DNA of 37,746 bases from Kiritimatiellia bacterium (GCA_017458965.1 JAFSZJ010000001.1:1-37746); one strand, 5' to 3'; positions 17,416-25,785 are shown, counted from the first letter of the stretch. Notes: generated from the sequence alone by a model not told the origin. A program made the numbers and translations.

Positions 17416-17479
17416 GGGTTGAAGGGTTGAAAGGTTGAAGGGATGAAGGGTTGAAGAGTTGAAAAGTTGAAGGGTTGAA
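17416..17479. repeat. 8-bp tandem array (GGGTTGAA; TTCAACCC in gene sense)
   Basis: Eight perfect-phase octamers lie between the lipoprotein gene and the GspE-like gene. In the sense of those minus-strand genes the unit is TTCAACCC, ending 7 bp before the ATPase ATG. The same unit in the same relation to a start codon occurs before panD. Confidence 0.8.
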
Positions 17480-17489
17480 GGGCTGGGCT

Positions 17490-17921
17490 CTACTTCTTCT
17501 GGAGCCACTTGCCGGCATCGTCCTGGTACCAGACGCCCGCCTTCGCGCGCTCGATGAACATCGTCCTTCCACGCGCCGCGACATCCGCGGCGGTGATGCC
17601 GTTCTCCTCGGCGATCTTGGCCATGCGGGTCTTGTGCTCGCCGTTGGCCTTGACCACGTACTCAAGTTCGGCGGCCGAGAGCGACCCGCCAGGGGCTGGT
17701 GCGAAAAGGCCGTCCTTGTCCAAGCCGACGGCGCCATTCTCGACGAGGCGCTTCATATCGGGCTTCGAGTTGTCGTTCATCGCCGACTCGATCTGCTGGT
17801 CAACCTTCAGGTTGATGTCCATAGTGATGTGGATCGGCTTTACCTCATGCTCGGTCTTGACCGTAAGGCATCCGGCGCAGAGAAGCGCCATCGAAGAGAG
17901 CATCATCAAGCGTGCGTTCAT
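17490..17921 (-). CDS. Lipoprotein: apparent YnbE-YdbL (DUF1318) fusion
   Basis: A 143-residue lipoprotein with lipobox LCAGC (Cys18). After the cysteine, KPIHITMDINLKVDQQIES matches the YnbE-like lipoprotein pattern. The C-terminal half (HKTRMAKIAEENGITAADVAARG, then RAKAGVWYQDDAGKWLQKK) matches YdbL/DUF1318. In enterobacteria YnbE and YdbL are separate small proteins that work with the AsmA-like YdbH in outer-membrane lipid homeostasis, so a fused version is plausible functionally. No ydbH is in the window. The start is fixed by GGAGG seven bases upstream. Family assignment is from memory of the motifs. Confidence 0.7.
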   Translation of the reverse strand: MNARLMMLSSMALLCAGCLTVKTEHEVKPIHITMDINLKVDQQIESAMNDNSKPDMKRLVENGAVGLDKDGLFAPAPGGSLSAAELEYVVKANGEHKTRMAKIAEENGITAADVAARGRTMFIERAKAGVWYQDDAGKWLQKK

Positions 17922-17983
17922 TCCAAGTCCTCCGTTTCCCGATAGACGCCGCGCATGCCTCCTCGGCCGCGACGATGCGTCAT
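17918..17983 (-). CDS. Possible short ORF overlapping the lipoprotein start
   Basis: ATG 17983 (or 17992) opens a short ORF (21 or 24 codons) that runs through the lipoprotein's Shine-Dalgarno and stops with TGA overlapping its ATG (ATGA). A -10-like TAGAAT (17998-17993) lies directly upstream, so the ORF would be at or near the transcript 5' end. It could couple translation or be chance. Confidence 0.2.
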   Translation of the reverse strand: MTHRRGRGGMRGVYRETEDLE

Positions 17984-18053
17984 GACCTGCATATTCTACC
18001 TTTTCGTATGTGGATTGTCTTGCGCGAATCGCGATCCCATCTGATAGACTTCC

Positions 18054-18059
18054 TATACG
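18054..18059 (+). promoter_or_regulatory. -10-like box for the M20 peptidase gene
   Basis: TATACG, 21 nt before GTG 18081, in the divergent region between the lipoprotein and peptidase genes. A GAGG Shine-Dalgarno follows at 18073-18076. Confidence 0.35.
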
Positions 18060-18080
18060 ACAAGCCGAAGGCGAGGATGC

Positions 18081-19202
18081 GTGACGATGGATGCTACAGG
18101 ACTTCTTTGCGATCTCATCAGGATACCGTCCGTGACGGATGACGTGGCCGAGGTCAACAGATGCGTCGAGTTCCTCCACGCGAGGCTTGAGGCAGAGGGT
18201 CTTGTCTGCGCCGAGGAGGTCTTCGAGGGCGGACGCAAGGCGCTATGGGCCTCCAACATCACCGGCAAGCGGCCGGATCTCATGGTCGTCGTCCATTTGG
18301 ACGTGGTCCCCGTGGATTCCGCCGATGAGTTCGAGCCGGTGGTCGATGACTACGCGGTGCGTGGCCGTGGGACCGAAGACTGCAAGGGCAACGCCGTGGC
18401 CGCCATATCCGCGCTCCTTGACATCGCGGCAGACAAAGCGTCCGGCGCATCGATGGGCATACTCTTCGCGACGGACGAGGAGACCGGCGGTCGCACGACG
18501 GCCGGGATGGTCGAGCGCGGATACGGGGCCGCGAAGGCGGCGCTTGTCTATGACTCCCCGGGGGGCCACGACGTCTTCGTCGGCCAAAAGGGCATACTCC
18601 GCCTGCGCCTTGTGGCGGAAGGGCGTGGCGGCCACGCTTCGGCACCATGGGAGTTTGACAACCCAGTGCTCAAACTCGCGGACGCCATTATCCGGCTCCG
18701 CGCCCATTGGGAAGCCAAGTACCCCCGTGCCAAAGACGAGTGGCATAATTCGCTAGCGCCAACCATGCTCTCGGCTGGAAAGGCCGTGAACCAGATACCT
18801 GACACTGCGACCGCGATGGTCGATATCCGCTTCATCGAGACTTCGACCCCCGAGGGGCTTGCGGACGAGGTGCGCGAAATGACCGGACTCAAAGTCGAAC
18901 TGGTCGAGGAGTTCCCATGCGTCACCTTCGAGCCGTCCGGCCCGGCGTTCGATGCGCTGTCCGAAATCATCTCAAGTCATTCGGACGGTGCCAAGGTCGG
19001 CTTCCGGCGCATGTGCGGCGCCACCGACGCTAGGCACCTCGCCTCGCTTGGCGTCCCCATAGCGGTGACGGGCGTCGACGGCGACGGCGCCCATAGCCAT
19101 GGCGAGTACGTTGTGATATCCTCCATACCCAAGTTCGCCGCCATCGCGGCCGACTACGCAAGGAGGCTGGGCAGCCTGAGCCGCCCGGGGGGCGGCAGAT
19201 AA
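18081..19202 (+). CDS. M20-family metallopeptidase / DapE-ArgE-like deacylase
   Basis: A 373-residue di-zinc amidohydrolase of the M20 family. Ligand motifs are in order: VVHLDVVPV (His and Asp), VRGRGTEDCKGN (bridging Asp), FATDEETGG (catalytic Glu and Glu ligand), YDSPGG, and the C-terminal GAHSHGEYV (His). The dimerisation domain begins near RLVAEGRGGHAS. DapE (succinyl-diaminopimelate desuccinylase), ArgE or a dipeptidase are all possible, so no symbol is given. GTG 18081 and ATG 18087 are both compatible with the Shine-Dalgarno. The C-terminus runs into GGGR and its TAA stop is the first unit of an AGATAAC array. Confidence 0.82.
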   Translation: MTMDATGLLCDLIRIPSVTDDVAEVNRCVEFLHARLEAEGLVCAEEVFEGGRKALWASNITGKRPDLMVVVHLDVVPVDSADEFEPVVDDYAVRGRGTEDCKGNAVAAISALLDIAADKASGASMGILFATDEETGGRTTAGMVERGYGAAKAALVYDSPGGHDVFVGQKGILRLRLVAEGRGGHASAPWEFDNPVLKLADAIIRLRAHWEAKYPRAKDEWHNSLAPTMLSAGKAVNQIPDTATAMVDIRFIETSTPEGLADEVREMTGLKVELVEEFPCVTFEPSGPAFDALSEIISSHSDGAKVGFRRMCGATDARHLASLGVPIAVTGVDGDGAHSHGEYVVISSIPKFAAIAADYARRLGSLSRPGGGR

Positions 19203-19273
19203 CAGATAATAGATAACAGATAATAGATAACAGATAATAGATAGGAGATGTGAGATAGGAGATAAGAGATAGG
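19197..19273. repeat. 7-bp tandem array (AGATAAY) starting on a stop codon
   Basis: Eleven in-phase heptamers: alternating AGATAAC/AGATAAT x6, then AGATAGG, AGATGTG, AGATAGG, AGATAAG, AGATAGG. The first TAA (19200-19202) terminates the peptidase gene, exactly as at 2591. Purity falls with distance from the stop codon in both arrays. Confidence 0.82.
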
Positions 19274-19319
19274 ATATGGCGGATATGAGTTTTGCTGTCC
19301 GCGCTCTGTCGCGGACAAT

Positions 19320-19352
19320 CAACCTTCAACTTTCAACATTCAACTTTCAACT
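19320..19352. repeat. 7-bp tandem array (CAACTTT) abutting a start codon
   Basis: CAACCTT, CAACTTT, CAACATT, CAACTTT and a partial unit run right up to the ATG of the GH42 gene. It takes the place where a Shine-Dalgarno sequence would be. Confidence 0.7.
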
Positions 19353-21401
19353 ATGATCAAGAAGTTTCCATTCTTCCTCCATGGAGGCGACTACAACCCC
19401 GACCAGTGGCGCCATGTGCCCGGAACGGTCGATGAGGATTTCCGGCTTTTCAAGCTGGCAGGCATCAACTCGGTCTCGATCGGCATCTTCTCGTGGGCGG
19501 CGCTCGAGCCGGAGGAAGGCCGCTACGAGTTCGGCTGGCTCGACGACATCATGGACCGCTGCGCCCGCGACGGCATGGCGGTCGTGCTTGCCACTCCCAG
19601 CGGCGCGAAGCCTAACTGGATGGCGCAGAAGTACCCGGAGATACGCCGCGTCGCGCGCGGCGGCGCCGGCGACCCCGGCGAGCGCCAGCTACAGCACGGC
19701 CGCCACAACCACTGCCCGACCTCGCCGATATACCGCGAGAAGACGGTGGCCATCGACACCGCGCTCGCCAAACGCTACGCCGGCCATCCCGCCCTGGCGC
19801 TATGGCACATCTCCAACGAGTTCAACCGCGGGGAATGCTACTGCCCGCTCTGCAAGGCCGCCTTCCGCGAGTGGCTGCGCGCGAAGTACGGATCGCTCGA
19901 CGCCCTGAACCAGGCCTGGTGGACGGGCTTCTGGGCGCACACGTACACCGACTGGGAGCAGATAGACTCGGTCGATTCCACGCTCGACGGCCTGGTCGTC
20001 GATTGGTGGCGCTTCCGCTCGGCGCAGATGACATCGTTTCTGCGGTGCGAGGTCGAGGCGCTGAAGAGCGTCACGCCGGACGTCCCCGTGACCACCAACT
20101 TCATGGGGTTCTTCGACGGGCTAGACTACTGGCGCATGGCGAAGGAGCTGGACATCGTGTCGTGGGACTGCTACCCGCAGTACCACGACCGCCCCGGCGA
20201 GACGGAGCGCACGGCGGCGCGCTTCGCCATGGTCCACGACCTCAACCGCTCGCTTCTCGGGAAGCCATTCCTGATGATGGAGTCGTCACCGGGGCCAACC
20301 AACTGGTACCACCACAACCGCCTGCTTCGTCCCGGAATGCATAGGATGAAGTCGCTTCAGGCCGTCGCGCACGGCTCCGACTCCGTGCAGTACTTCCAGA
20401 TCCGCAAGGGCAGGGGAGGCGCCGAGAAGTTCCACGGCGCGGTCATCGACCACGAGGGTAGCGAGCGTCCGCGCATGTTCAAGGAAGTGGCGCAGGTCGG
20501 CCACGACCTTGAGGCGCTGCGTCCTGTGCTGGGCGCGGCCACAAAGTCCGAGGTCGGCATCATCGCGGACTGGGAGTCGTGCTGGCACCTCCAGGTCGCA
20601 AACGGCCCTATCGGCGCCGTGAAGGGCGACGCGTCCACCAACGGCCTCCCGCACTATCTGCCTTACTGGAGGCGCGGCATAAACGTCGACATCCTCAACG
20701 GCGATTCCGCTCTTGACGGCTACAAGGTCGTCATCGCCCCGGCGCTCTTCATGCTACGCGACGGCTTCGCCGAACGAGTCGAGAAGTTCGTCGAGGCGGG
20801 CGGGACCTTCATCGCGACATGGCTCACGGGCATCGTGAACGAGACCGGCCTTTGCTTCCGTGGGGGCTTCCCCGGTACATTGCGCAAGGTGCTTGGCATC
20901 TGGGCGGAGGAGACGGACTACCTCTACGAAGACGAAACCAACGAGGCCATGTTCGCCGAAGGCAATACACTCGGGCTGAACGGCAAGGCCACGCTGAAGA
21001 CCGTTTGCGACGTGGTCCATCTGGAAGGTGCGGAGGCCATCGCGACCTACGGCCACGACTTCTACGCCGGCACTCCCGTCATCACCAGGAACGTCTTCGG
21101 CAAGGGTCAGGCGATCTACATCGCCGCCCATGGCGACGACGCCTTCTACGACTCCGTGCACGGCGCGCTCGTCGAGCGCCTCGGCCTGTGCCGCGCGCTC
21201 GCCGCCGACCTCCCGTATGGCGTCACGGCCTCCGTGCGCGAGAAGGACGGCAACGAGTTCGTCTTCGTCCAGAACTTCGCAAGCGAGCCGAAGACCGTAG
21301 ATCTTGGCGCCGTCAAGCGCAAGGACCTTCTTTCCGGTGACGAGGTCTCGGGCGAGACGGTGATCCCGGCATACGGCACGTTGGTGCTGGCGCGTCCGTA
21401 G
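19353..21401 (+). CDS. GH42 beta-galactosidase
   Basis: A 682-residue protein with the GH42 layout: a catalytic barrel starting HGGDYNPDQWRH, a trimerisation (GATase-like) domain from about residue 395, and a short C-terminal beta domain. The acid/base is Glu156 in WHISNEFN; the nucleophile is Glu310 in MMESSPGPTNW. The zinc-binding cysteine cluster follows the acid/base (ECYCPLCKAAF). No signal peptide is seen, so it is likely cytoplasmic, splitting imported galactosides. It leads a + strand glycosidase cluster (GH42, GH39-like, GH16). The ATG has no Shine-Dalgarno and directly follows a CAACTTT array. Confidence 0.92.
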   Translation: MIKKFPFFLHGGDYNPDQWRHVPGTVDEDFRLFKLAGINSVSIGIFSWAALEPEEGRYEFGWLDDIMDRCARDGMAVVLATPSGAKPNWMAQKYPEIRRVARGGAGDPGERQLQHGRHNHCPTSPIYREKTVAIDTALAKRYAGHPALALWHISNEFNRGECYCPLCKAAFREWLRAKYGSLDALNQAWWTGFWAHTYTDWEQIDSVDSTLDGLVVDWWRFRSAQMTSFLRCEVEALKSVTPDVPVTTNFMGFFDGLDYWRMAKELDIVSWDCYPQYHDRPGETERTAARFAMVHDLNRSLLGKPFLMMESSPGPTNWYHHNRLLRPGMHRMKSLQAVAHGSDSVQYFQIRKGRGGAEKFHGAVIDHEGSERPRMFKEVAQVGHDLEALRPVLGAATKSEVGIIADWESCWHLQVANGPIGAVKGDASTNGLPHYLPYWRRGINVDILNGDSALDGYKVVIAPALFMLRDGFAERVEKFVEAGGTFIATWLTGIVNETGLCFRGGFPGTLRKVLGIWAEETDYLYEDETNEAMFAEGNTLGLNGKATLKTVCDVVHLEGAEAIATYGHDFYAGTPVITRNVFGKGQAIYIAAHGDDAFYDSVHGALVERLGLCRALAADLPYGVTASVREKDGNEFVFVQNFASEPKTVDLGAVKRKDLLSGDEVSGETVIPAYGTLVLARP

Positions 21402-21444
21402 GGCTATGGCACTTTGGCGATGACTTCGTGAAAGGAAAATGACG

Positions 21445-22821
21445 ATGGATTTCGTGGCGCAAGCGGATTTCTCAAAGACCATTGGCAGGATACGTCCGGA
21501 GCTGCATTCGTCCGGGTGGGCGCCAAGGAGTTCCGACCGGGCGATCCAGAACGACGACGAGGCGGTCAAGGCCTTGAACATGACCTACGCCCGCACCCAT
21601 GACTGGGCGCTTGTCAATCCGGGCCAGCGCATCATCGACACCCACTTCATCTTCCCGCTCGCGGACAAGGATCCGAAGGACCCTTCGAACTACGTCTTCG
21701 CGCCGACCGACCACATCATCGGCCTCGCGCGCGACATAGGTCTCAAGATCTTCTACCGTCTTGGGACATCCATTGAACACACCGGCAAGATACACTTCAA
21801 CGCCCTCGTGCCCGACGACTTCGAGAAGACGGCCGAGGTCTTCGCAGGCATCGTCCGCCATTACAACAAGGGCTGGGCCAATGGAAAGAAGTGGGGCATC
21901 AAGTACTGGGAGATATGGAACGAGCCCGACGGCACCGGCAACATGTGGTGCTCGCCCGACGACGACTTCACAGGGGAGTCCTGGTGGCGGATGCTCGACA
22001 GGTTCATCGAGTTCTTCGTCATCTGCCTGAAGCGCCTGAAAAGCGAGTTCCCGGACATCAAGGTAGGCGGACCGGCCCTCTGCTGCCTGCGGCAGGACTT
22101 CTTCACGAAGCTCCTGAAGGCGTGCAAGGAGGCGGGCGTGGCACCGGACTTCATCTCATGGCATGGCTACGCCAGCGACCCGTGGCACCTCCTCGTATCC
22201 GCCGACCAGGGGCGCGCCCTTTGCGACTCGCTCGGGTTCAGGAAGTGCGAACTCATCCTAAACGAGTGGCACTATATCCTCACATGGGACGGCATACACG
22301 GGCAGAACTCCACGCCGGCCATGGTCCACCGCGCCTTCGACGGTCCAACGGGCCACAACCAGATCGATTCCGCCGCATTCACCTTGACATGCCTTGCCAA
22401 GTTCCAGACCTCGAAGTTCGACCAGGCGTACTACTACGGCTGCTCCCATCAGGGCAACTGGGGCTACATGGACATCTACAAGCAGTACAACAAGAACTGG
22501 TATGCCTGCAAGCTCTTCGGCGGGATCGTAAAGGGCTATAAGACGATGTGCGAAAGCGCATCGGAAGCGAAGACAATAACGACCCTTGCCGTTAAGAGCG
22601 CCGACGGCAAAAAGGCAGGTCTTCTAGTCGTGGACTACAGGGGGACGGGGCAGGTGCTGCAAATCGCCGTCAAGGGTGTGCCGAAGACGAGGCGCGCCTC
22701 AGCGATCGTCCTCGACCACACCCGCGACAACTTCCCCTGCGAGGTCGGCTGGCGCGACGGGATCCTCACGCTCGTCAAGCCCGACAAGAACTCCGCGGCC
22801 TTCTTCGTCGAGTTCGAATAG
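21445..22821 (+). CDS. GH39-like clan A glycosidase
   Basis: A 458-residue clan GH-A enzyme. The acid/base Glu160 lies in YWEIWNEPDG and the nucleophile Glu274 in LILNEWHY, at the spacing expected of retaining GH-A enzymes such as GH39 beta-xylosidases. A beta-sandwich tail follows from about residue 375. No signal peptide is visible. The start chosen is ATG 21445, 8 nt after AAAGGA; ATG 21439 is too close to it. It lies 43 bp after the GH42 gene and 49 bp before GH16, consistent with one operon. The family label is tentative; substrate is unknown. Confidence 0.75.
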   Translation: MDFVAQADFSKTIGRIRPELHSSGWAPRSSDRAIQNDDEAVKALNMTYARTHDWALVNPGQRIIDTHFIFPLADKDPKDPSNYVFAPTDHIIGLARDIGLKIFYRLGTSIEHTGKIHFNALVPDDFEKTAEVFAGIVRHYNKGWANGKKWGIKYWEIWNEPDGTGNMWCSPDDDFTGESWWRMLDRFIEFFVICLKRLKSEFPDIKVGGPALCCLRQDFFTKLLKACKEAGVAPDFISWHGYASDPWHLLVSADQGRALCDSLGFRKCELILNEWHYILTWDGIHGQNSTPAMVHRAFDGPTGHNQIDSAAFTLTCLAKFQTSKFDQAYYYGCSHQGNWGYMDIYKQYNKNWYACKLFGGIVKGYKTMCESASEAKTITTLAVKSADGKKAGLLVVDYRGTGQVLQIAVKGVPKTRRASAIVLDHTRDNFPCEVGWRDGILTLVKPDKNSAAFFVEFE

Positions 22822-22870
22822 CCGGCGTCTACGAGCCACACTTCCCCAATTCATCAATCCGGATGCAGCC

Positions 22871-23827
22871 ATGAGCGAAAAGAACACGGAAAAACCTGCG
22901 GAGCCATGCGTTTCCGAAGAGCGCCGCGCGATGCGGATCGACGAGTTGCCGATAACCTGCCGCGAGGTGGATCCGGTCCCGGACCACGCCACAAGCCTGT
23001 TGCCCGAAGGCCACGAATTCGTGCTCGCATGGAACGACGAGTTCGACGGCGACGCGCTGGATGACACGAAGTGGGGCTACCGCACAAACTTCTGGGGGCG
23101 GCGTGCGCACTGGTTCGCGCAACCCGAGGACGGAGCCGTCGAGGTGCGCGACTCGCTTTGCCGCCTGAAGCTTCTGAAGAAGCCCGATGGCCAGTTCGTG
23201 TCGCCGCAGCTGCAGACCGGCGGGCTGATATGGGACATCCCGCCAGCCGACGATCCGAAAGGTTTCTGGCCGCTCCCGAAGCGAGAGGTGCCGAAGTTCA
23301 TGCACCGCTACGGCTACTACGAATGCCGTTGCCGCACGCAGCAGATGCCGGGCTGGTGGTCGGCCTTCTGGATGCAGACGCCAATGCAGGGCTGCTGCCT
23401 CGATCCGAGACGCGCCGGAATCGAACACGACATAATGGAGTCGTTCGAGCCGGGCGAACTGATTCCGCACGCGATGCACATGAACGGATATGGCGCGGAA
23501 TACGTCGGCTTCCACTGCCCCAGGGAGGCCACATGGAAGGACCACTACGACTTCGACAAGACCAGGTTCCATCATTTCGGAATGCTATGGGAGCCTGACG
23601 GCTACACCTTCTACGTCGATGGCCGCCAGCATGGGCAGAAGATAGGCGGAGGCGAGCGCGAGGCGGTCTCGCAGACGGAGGAGTTCATCCTGATCTCGAC
23701 CGAGGCCAAGTGGTACCGCAACGACCGCATGACCGGCAAGGGTGCCCCTGAACTCGAGGCGGCGGCCGCCGCCGGCGACGCCTTCGAGGTCGATTTCGTC
23801 CGCGTCTTCGACATCGCGGGTTTATAA
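22871..23827 (+). CDS. GH16-family glucanase/galactanase
   Basis: A 318-residue beta-jelly-roll glycosidase. The catalytic motif is EHDIME (Glu185 nucleophile, Asp187, Glu190 acid/base), preceded by a wide substrate groove (YGYYECRCRTQQMPGWWSAFWMQ) and followed by the HHFGMLWEPDGYTFYVDG strand typical of GH16. Family members cut beta-1,3/1,4-glucans, agarose, carrageenan or porphyran. No signal peptide is present, unusual for a GH16 enzyme that attacks polymers, so it may act on imported oligosaccharides or be anchored otherwise. ATG 22871 is chosen because further upstream the frame runs inside the previous gene. The TAA stop forms part of a TATAAT box. Confidence 0.87.
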   Translation: MSEKNTEKPAEPCVSEERRAMRIDELPITCREVDPVPDHATSLLPEGHEFVLAWNDEFDGDALDDTKWGYRTNFWGRRAHWFAQPEDGAVEVRDSLCRLKLLKKPDGQFVSPQLQTGGLIWDIPPADDPKGFWPLPKREVPKFMHRYGYYECRCRTQQMPGWWSAFWMQTPMQGCCLDPRRAGIEHDIMESFEPGELIPHAMHMNGYGAEYVGFHCPREATWKDHYDFDKTRFHHFGMLWEPDGYTFYVDGRQHGQKIGGGEREAVSQTEEFILISTEAKWYRNDRMTGKGAPELEAAAAAGDAFEVDFVRVFDIAGL

Positions 23828-23828
23828 T
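23823..23828 (+). promoter_or_regulatory. TATAAT overlapping the GH16 stop codon
   Basis: TATAAT contains the GH16 TAA stop (23825-23827) and ends 8 nt before the GTG start of the YihY gene. The expected transcription start falls at that GTG, so the mRNA would be leaderless. No TGn extension is present here. Confidence 0.45.
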
Positions 23829-23836
23829 CCCAAGGC

Positions 23837-25213
23837 GTGAAACTCAAGGAGATAGTCGATCTTTTCCGTCCCGGAAGCGAGATCTGGAACGGCGATCTTT
23901 CAAGACACGGCTGGCTTAAGCGCCGGGCGCTGTTCTCCGTCCGCGTGGTGCGCCTCGTCTTCCATGGCTTCATGGGCGACCAATGCAACCTCCACGCCTC
24001 GGCGCTCACTTACTACACGCTGATGTCGATCATACCCCTGCTGGCGCTTGGCCTTTCGCTGGCGCGCGTCTTCGGCGGCGGGGACATGGCCCGCGAGAAG
24101 ATCTCCGAGGAGATAACGGTGATAGGCCAGCAGCTGACGACCTCGTCCGTCACTCCCGGCGCGGCGGAGATGGCGGACGAGTTCGTGACGCAGCTTCACG
24201 AGTACGCGGACAAGATATTCGACCAGATCGGCAACATTAGCTTCGGGACGCTTGGCGGAGTCGGCCTCCTTGTGCTGCTGTGGATGGCGGTGACAATGCT
24301 CTCGCAGGTCGAGAGGAGCTTCAACAACGTATGGGGCGCCTCGCCGCGTACCTTGTGGCGCAAGTTCGCGGACTACACGACCATCATCATCGTGGTGCCT
24401 TTCCTTGCGCTTGCGGCATCGACGATGCCGGTGGTGACGCTCGTGACCAAATACGCATACGGCTACACGTTCGGCATCATGAGCGAGGAATGGTTCGCCC
24501 GCCTGCTGCGTTTCTCGATAGGCGGCGCGTTGACGATCGCGCTCTTCACCACCGTCCTGATGTTCATCCCCAACACACGCATCCGTTTCCGCTCCGGCCT
24601 TGCCGGTGGCATAGCGACGGCCATCCTCTTCTGCGTATGGCTGAAGATCTGCATGGAGCTCCAGATCGGCGTGGTCAGATACAGCAAACTCTATGGCGGT
24701 CTCGCGGCGCTCCCCATCCTCCTCGCATGGGTATATATGAGCTGGCAGATCATTCTCTTCGGCGCTGAACTGACATTCGCCGTCCAGCACTCGGAATCCT
24801 TCTTCCGCGACGAAGGGGCGAAGAAGGCCGCGCCGCGATCACGATGGCGCCTTGCCGTCTCGCTTGCGGCGGCGATGGCGAAGAACTGGCGCGATGGCGG
24901 AGGCGCGTTCGACGCTGGCGCGTACATAACGGCCAACGGCGTCTCCGGCCGTCTTGTCGTGGATGTCCTCGCGGCGCTCTCCGCCGCCGGCATCGTCGCT
25001 GAAACAGGCGATGAAGGCGGGCGGTTCGTCCTGCTGCGTCCGCCTGAGGCGATCAGCTTCGGCGAAGTGTTCTCCGCGATTGCTGACGCCGGGACGCCTC
25101 CGGAGGCGCTGGGCCTTGGCGAACCTGCCGGTGTGCTTGGCGAGTTCTTTGGCGATGCCTCGCAGCGCATGGACAACATCTTCTCCACGCCCATAGCGAC
25201 GCTGGTCGGGTAA
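23837..25213 (+). CDS. YihY/BrkB-family inner-membrane protein
   Basis: A 458-residue protein. The first ~310 residues form the YihY (BrkB, formerly called RNase BN) domain with about six membrane segments; characteristic stretches are ASALTYYTLMSIIPLLAL, SFNNVWGA and the YSKLYGGLAALPILLAWVYMSW motif. The C-terminal ~140 residues are soluble and resemble a winged-helix fold, as in other long YihY proteins. Molecular function is unknown; the old RNase BN assignment is wrong for this family. The start is GTG 23837 (MKLKEIVDLF), just after a -10 box. Confidence 0.82.
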   Translation: MKLKEIVDLFRPGSEIWNGDLSRHGWLKRRALFSVRVVRLVFHGFMGDQCNLHASALTYYTLMSIIPLLALGLSLARVFGGGDMAREKISEEITVIGQQLTTSSVTPGAAEMADEFVTQLHEYADKIFDQIGNISFGTLGGVGLLVLLWMAVTMLSQVERSFNNVWGASPRTLWRKFADYTTIIIVVPFLALAASTMPVVTLVTKYAYGYTFGIMSEEWFARLLRFSIGGALTIALFTTVLMFIPNTRIRFRSGLAGGIATAILFCVWLKICMELQIGVVRYSKLYGGLAALPILLAWVYMSWQIILFGAELTFAVQHSESFFRDEGAKKAAPRSRWRLAVSLAAAMAKNWRDGGGAFDAGAYITANGVSGRLVVDVLAALSAAGIVAETGDEGGRFVLLRPPEAISFGEVFSAIADAGTPPEALGLGEPAGVLGEFFGDASQRMDNIFSTPIATLVG

Positions 25214-25219
25214 GGTTTC

Positions 25220-25228
25220 TGATATACT
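25220..25228 (+). promoter_or_regulatory. Extended -10 promoter abutting coaC
   Basis: TGA-TATACT ends 7 nt before the ATG at 25236, so the transcript would start on or next to the start codon. No Shine-Dalgarno precedes this ATG. Confidence 0.5.
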
Positions 25229-25235
25229 TCCCCAT

Positions 25236-25784
25236 ATGAAGGAATCGCCGAAAATCGTCCTTGGAGTGACGGGTTCCATAGCTGCATACAAGGCGGCCGA
25301 GTTGACCCGTCTTATGGTTAAGGAAGGGTGGGATGTTCGCGTCGCCATGACCGACGGCGCGAAGCGCTTCATAGCCCCTCTCACTTTCCTTACCCTCTCG
25401 CGCAATCCGGTCGCGTCGGCGATGTTCGACGAGCCTGGCGAATGGCCGCCGCCGCATATCGGTCTGGCGACATGGGCCGATGCTCTCGTCATCGCGCCGT
25501 GCACGGCCAATGTCCTGGCCAAGATCGCGCACGGCATTTCCGACGACACGCTTACGGCTTCGGCACTTGCATTCGGCCAAGGACCGCGTCTGGTGATCGC
25601 CCCGGCGATGAATGACGACATGCTGGCCAACCCCGCGACCCAGGCCAACCTCGCCACGCTCGTATCGCGTGGCGTGACCATAGTCGAGGCTGCCGAAGGC
25701 GAGCTGGCATGCGGATCGACAGGCCGAGGCCGCCTTGCCGACCTCGCGGACATCATTTCCGCGATACGCCGCATCCTCCCATAG
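25236..25784 (+). CDS. coaC: Phosphopantothenoylcysteine decarboxylase (stand-alone CoaC)
   Basis: A 182-residue HFCD-family flavoprotein. The FMN-binding start is VLGVTGSIAAYKAAEL, the catalytic His lies in PPHIGLATWADALVIAPCTANVLAKIA, the substrate-clamp motif is PAMNDDM, and the active-site cysteine is in LACGSTGRGRL. It decarboxylates 4'-phosphopantothenoylcysteine in CoA synthesis. Most bacteria have a CoaBC fusion of about 400 residues; this one ends after the CoaC half, so a separate CoaB must exist elsewhere. panD follows 73 bp later, making a small pantothenate/CoA locus. Confidence 0.88.
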   Translation: MKESPKIVLGVTGSIAAYKAAELTRLMVKEGWDVRVAMTDGAKRFIAPLTFLTLSRNPVASAMFDEPGEWPPPHIGLATWADALVIAPCTANVLAKIAHGISDDTLTASALAFGQGPRLVIAPAMNDDMLANPATQANLATLVSRGVTIVEAAEGELACGSTGRGRLADLADIISAIRRILP

Positions 25785-25785
25785 C

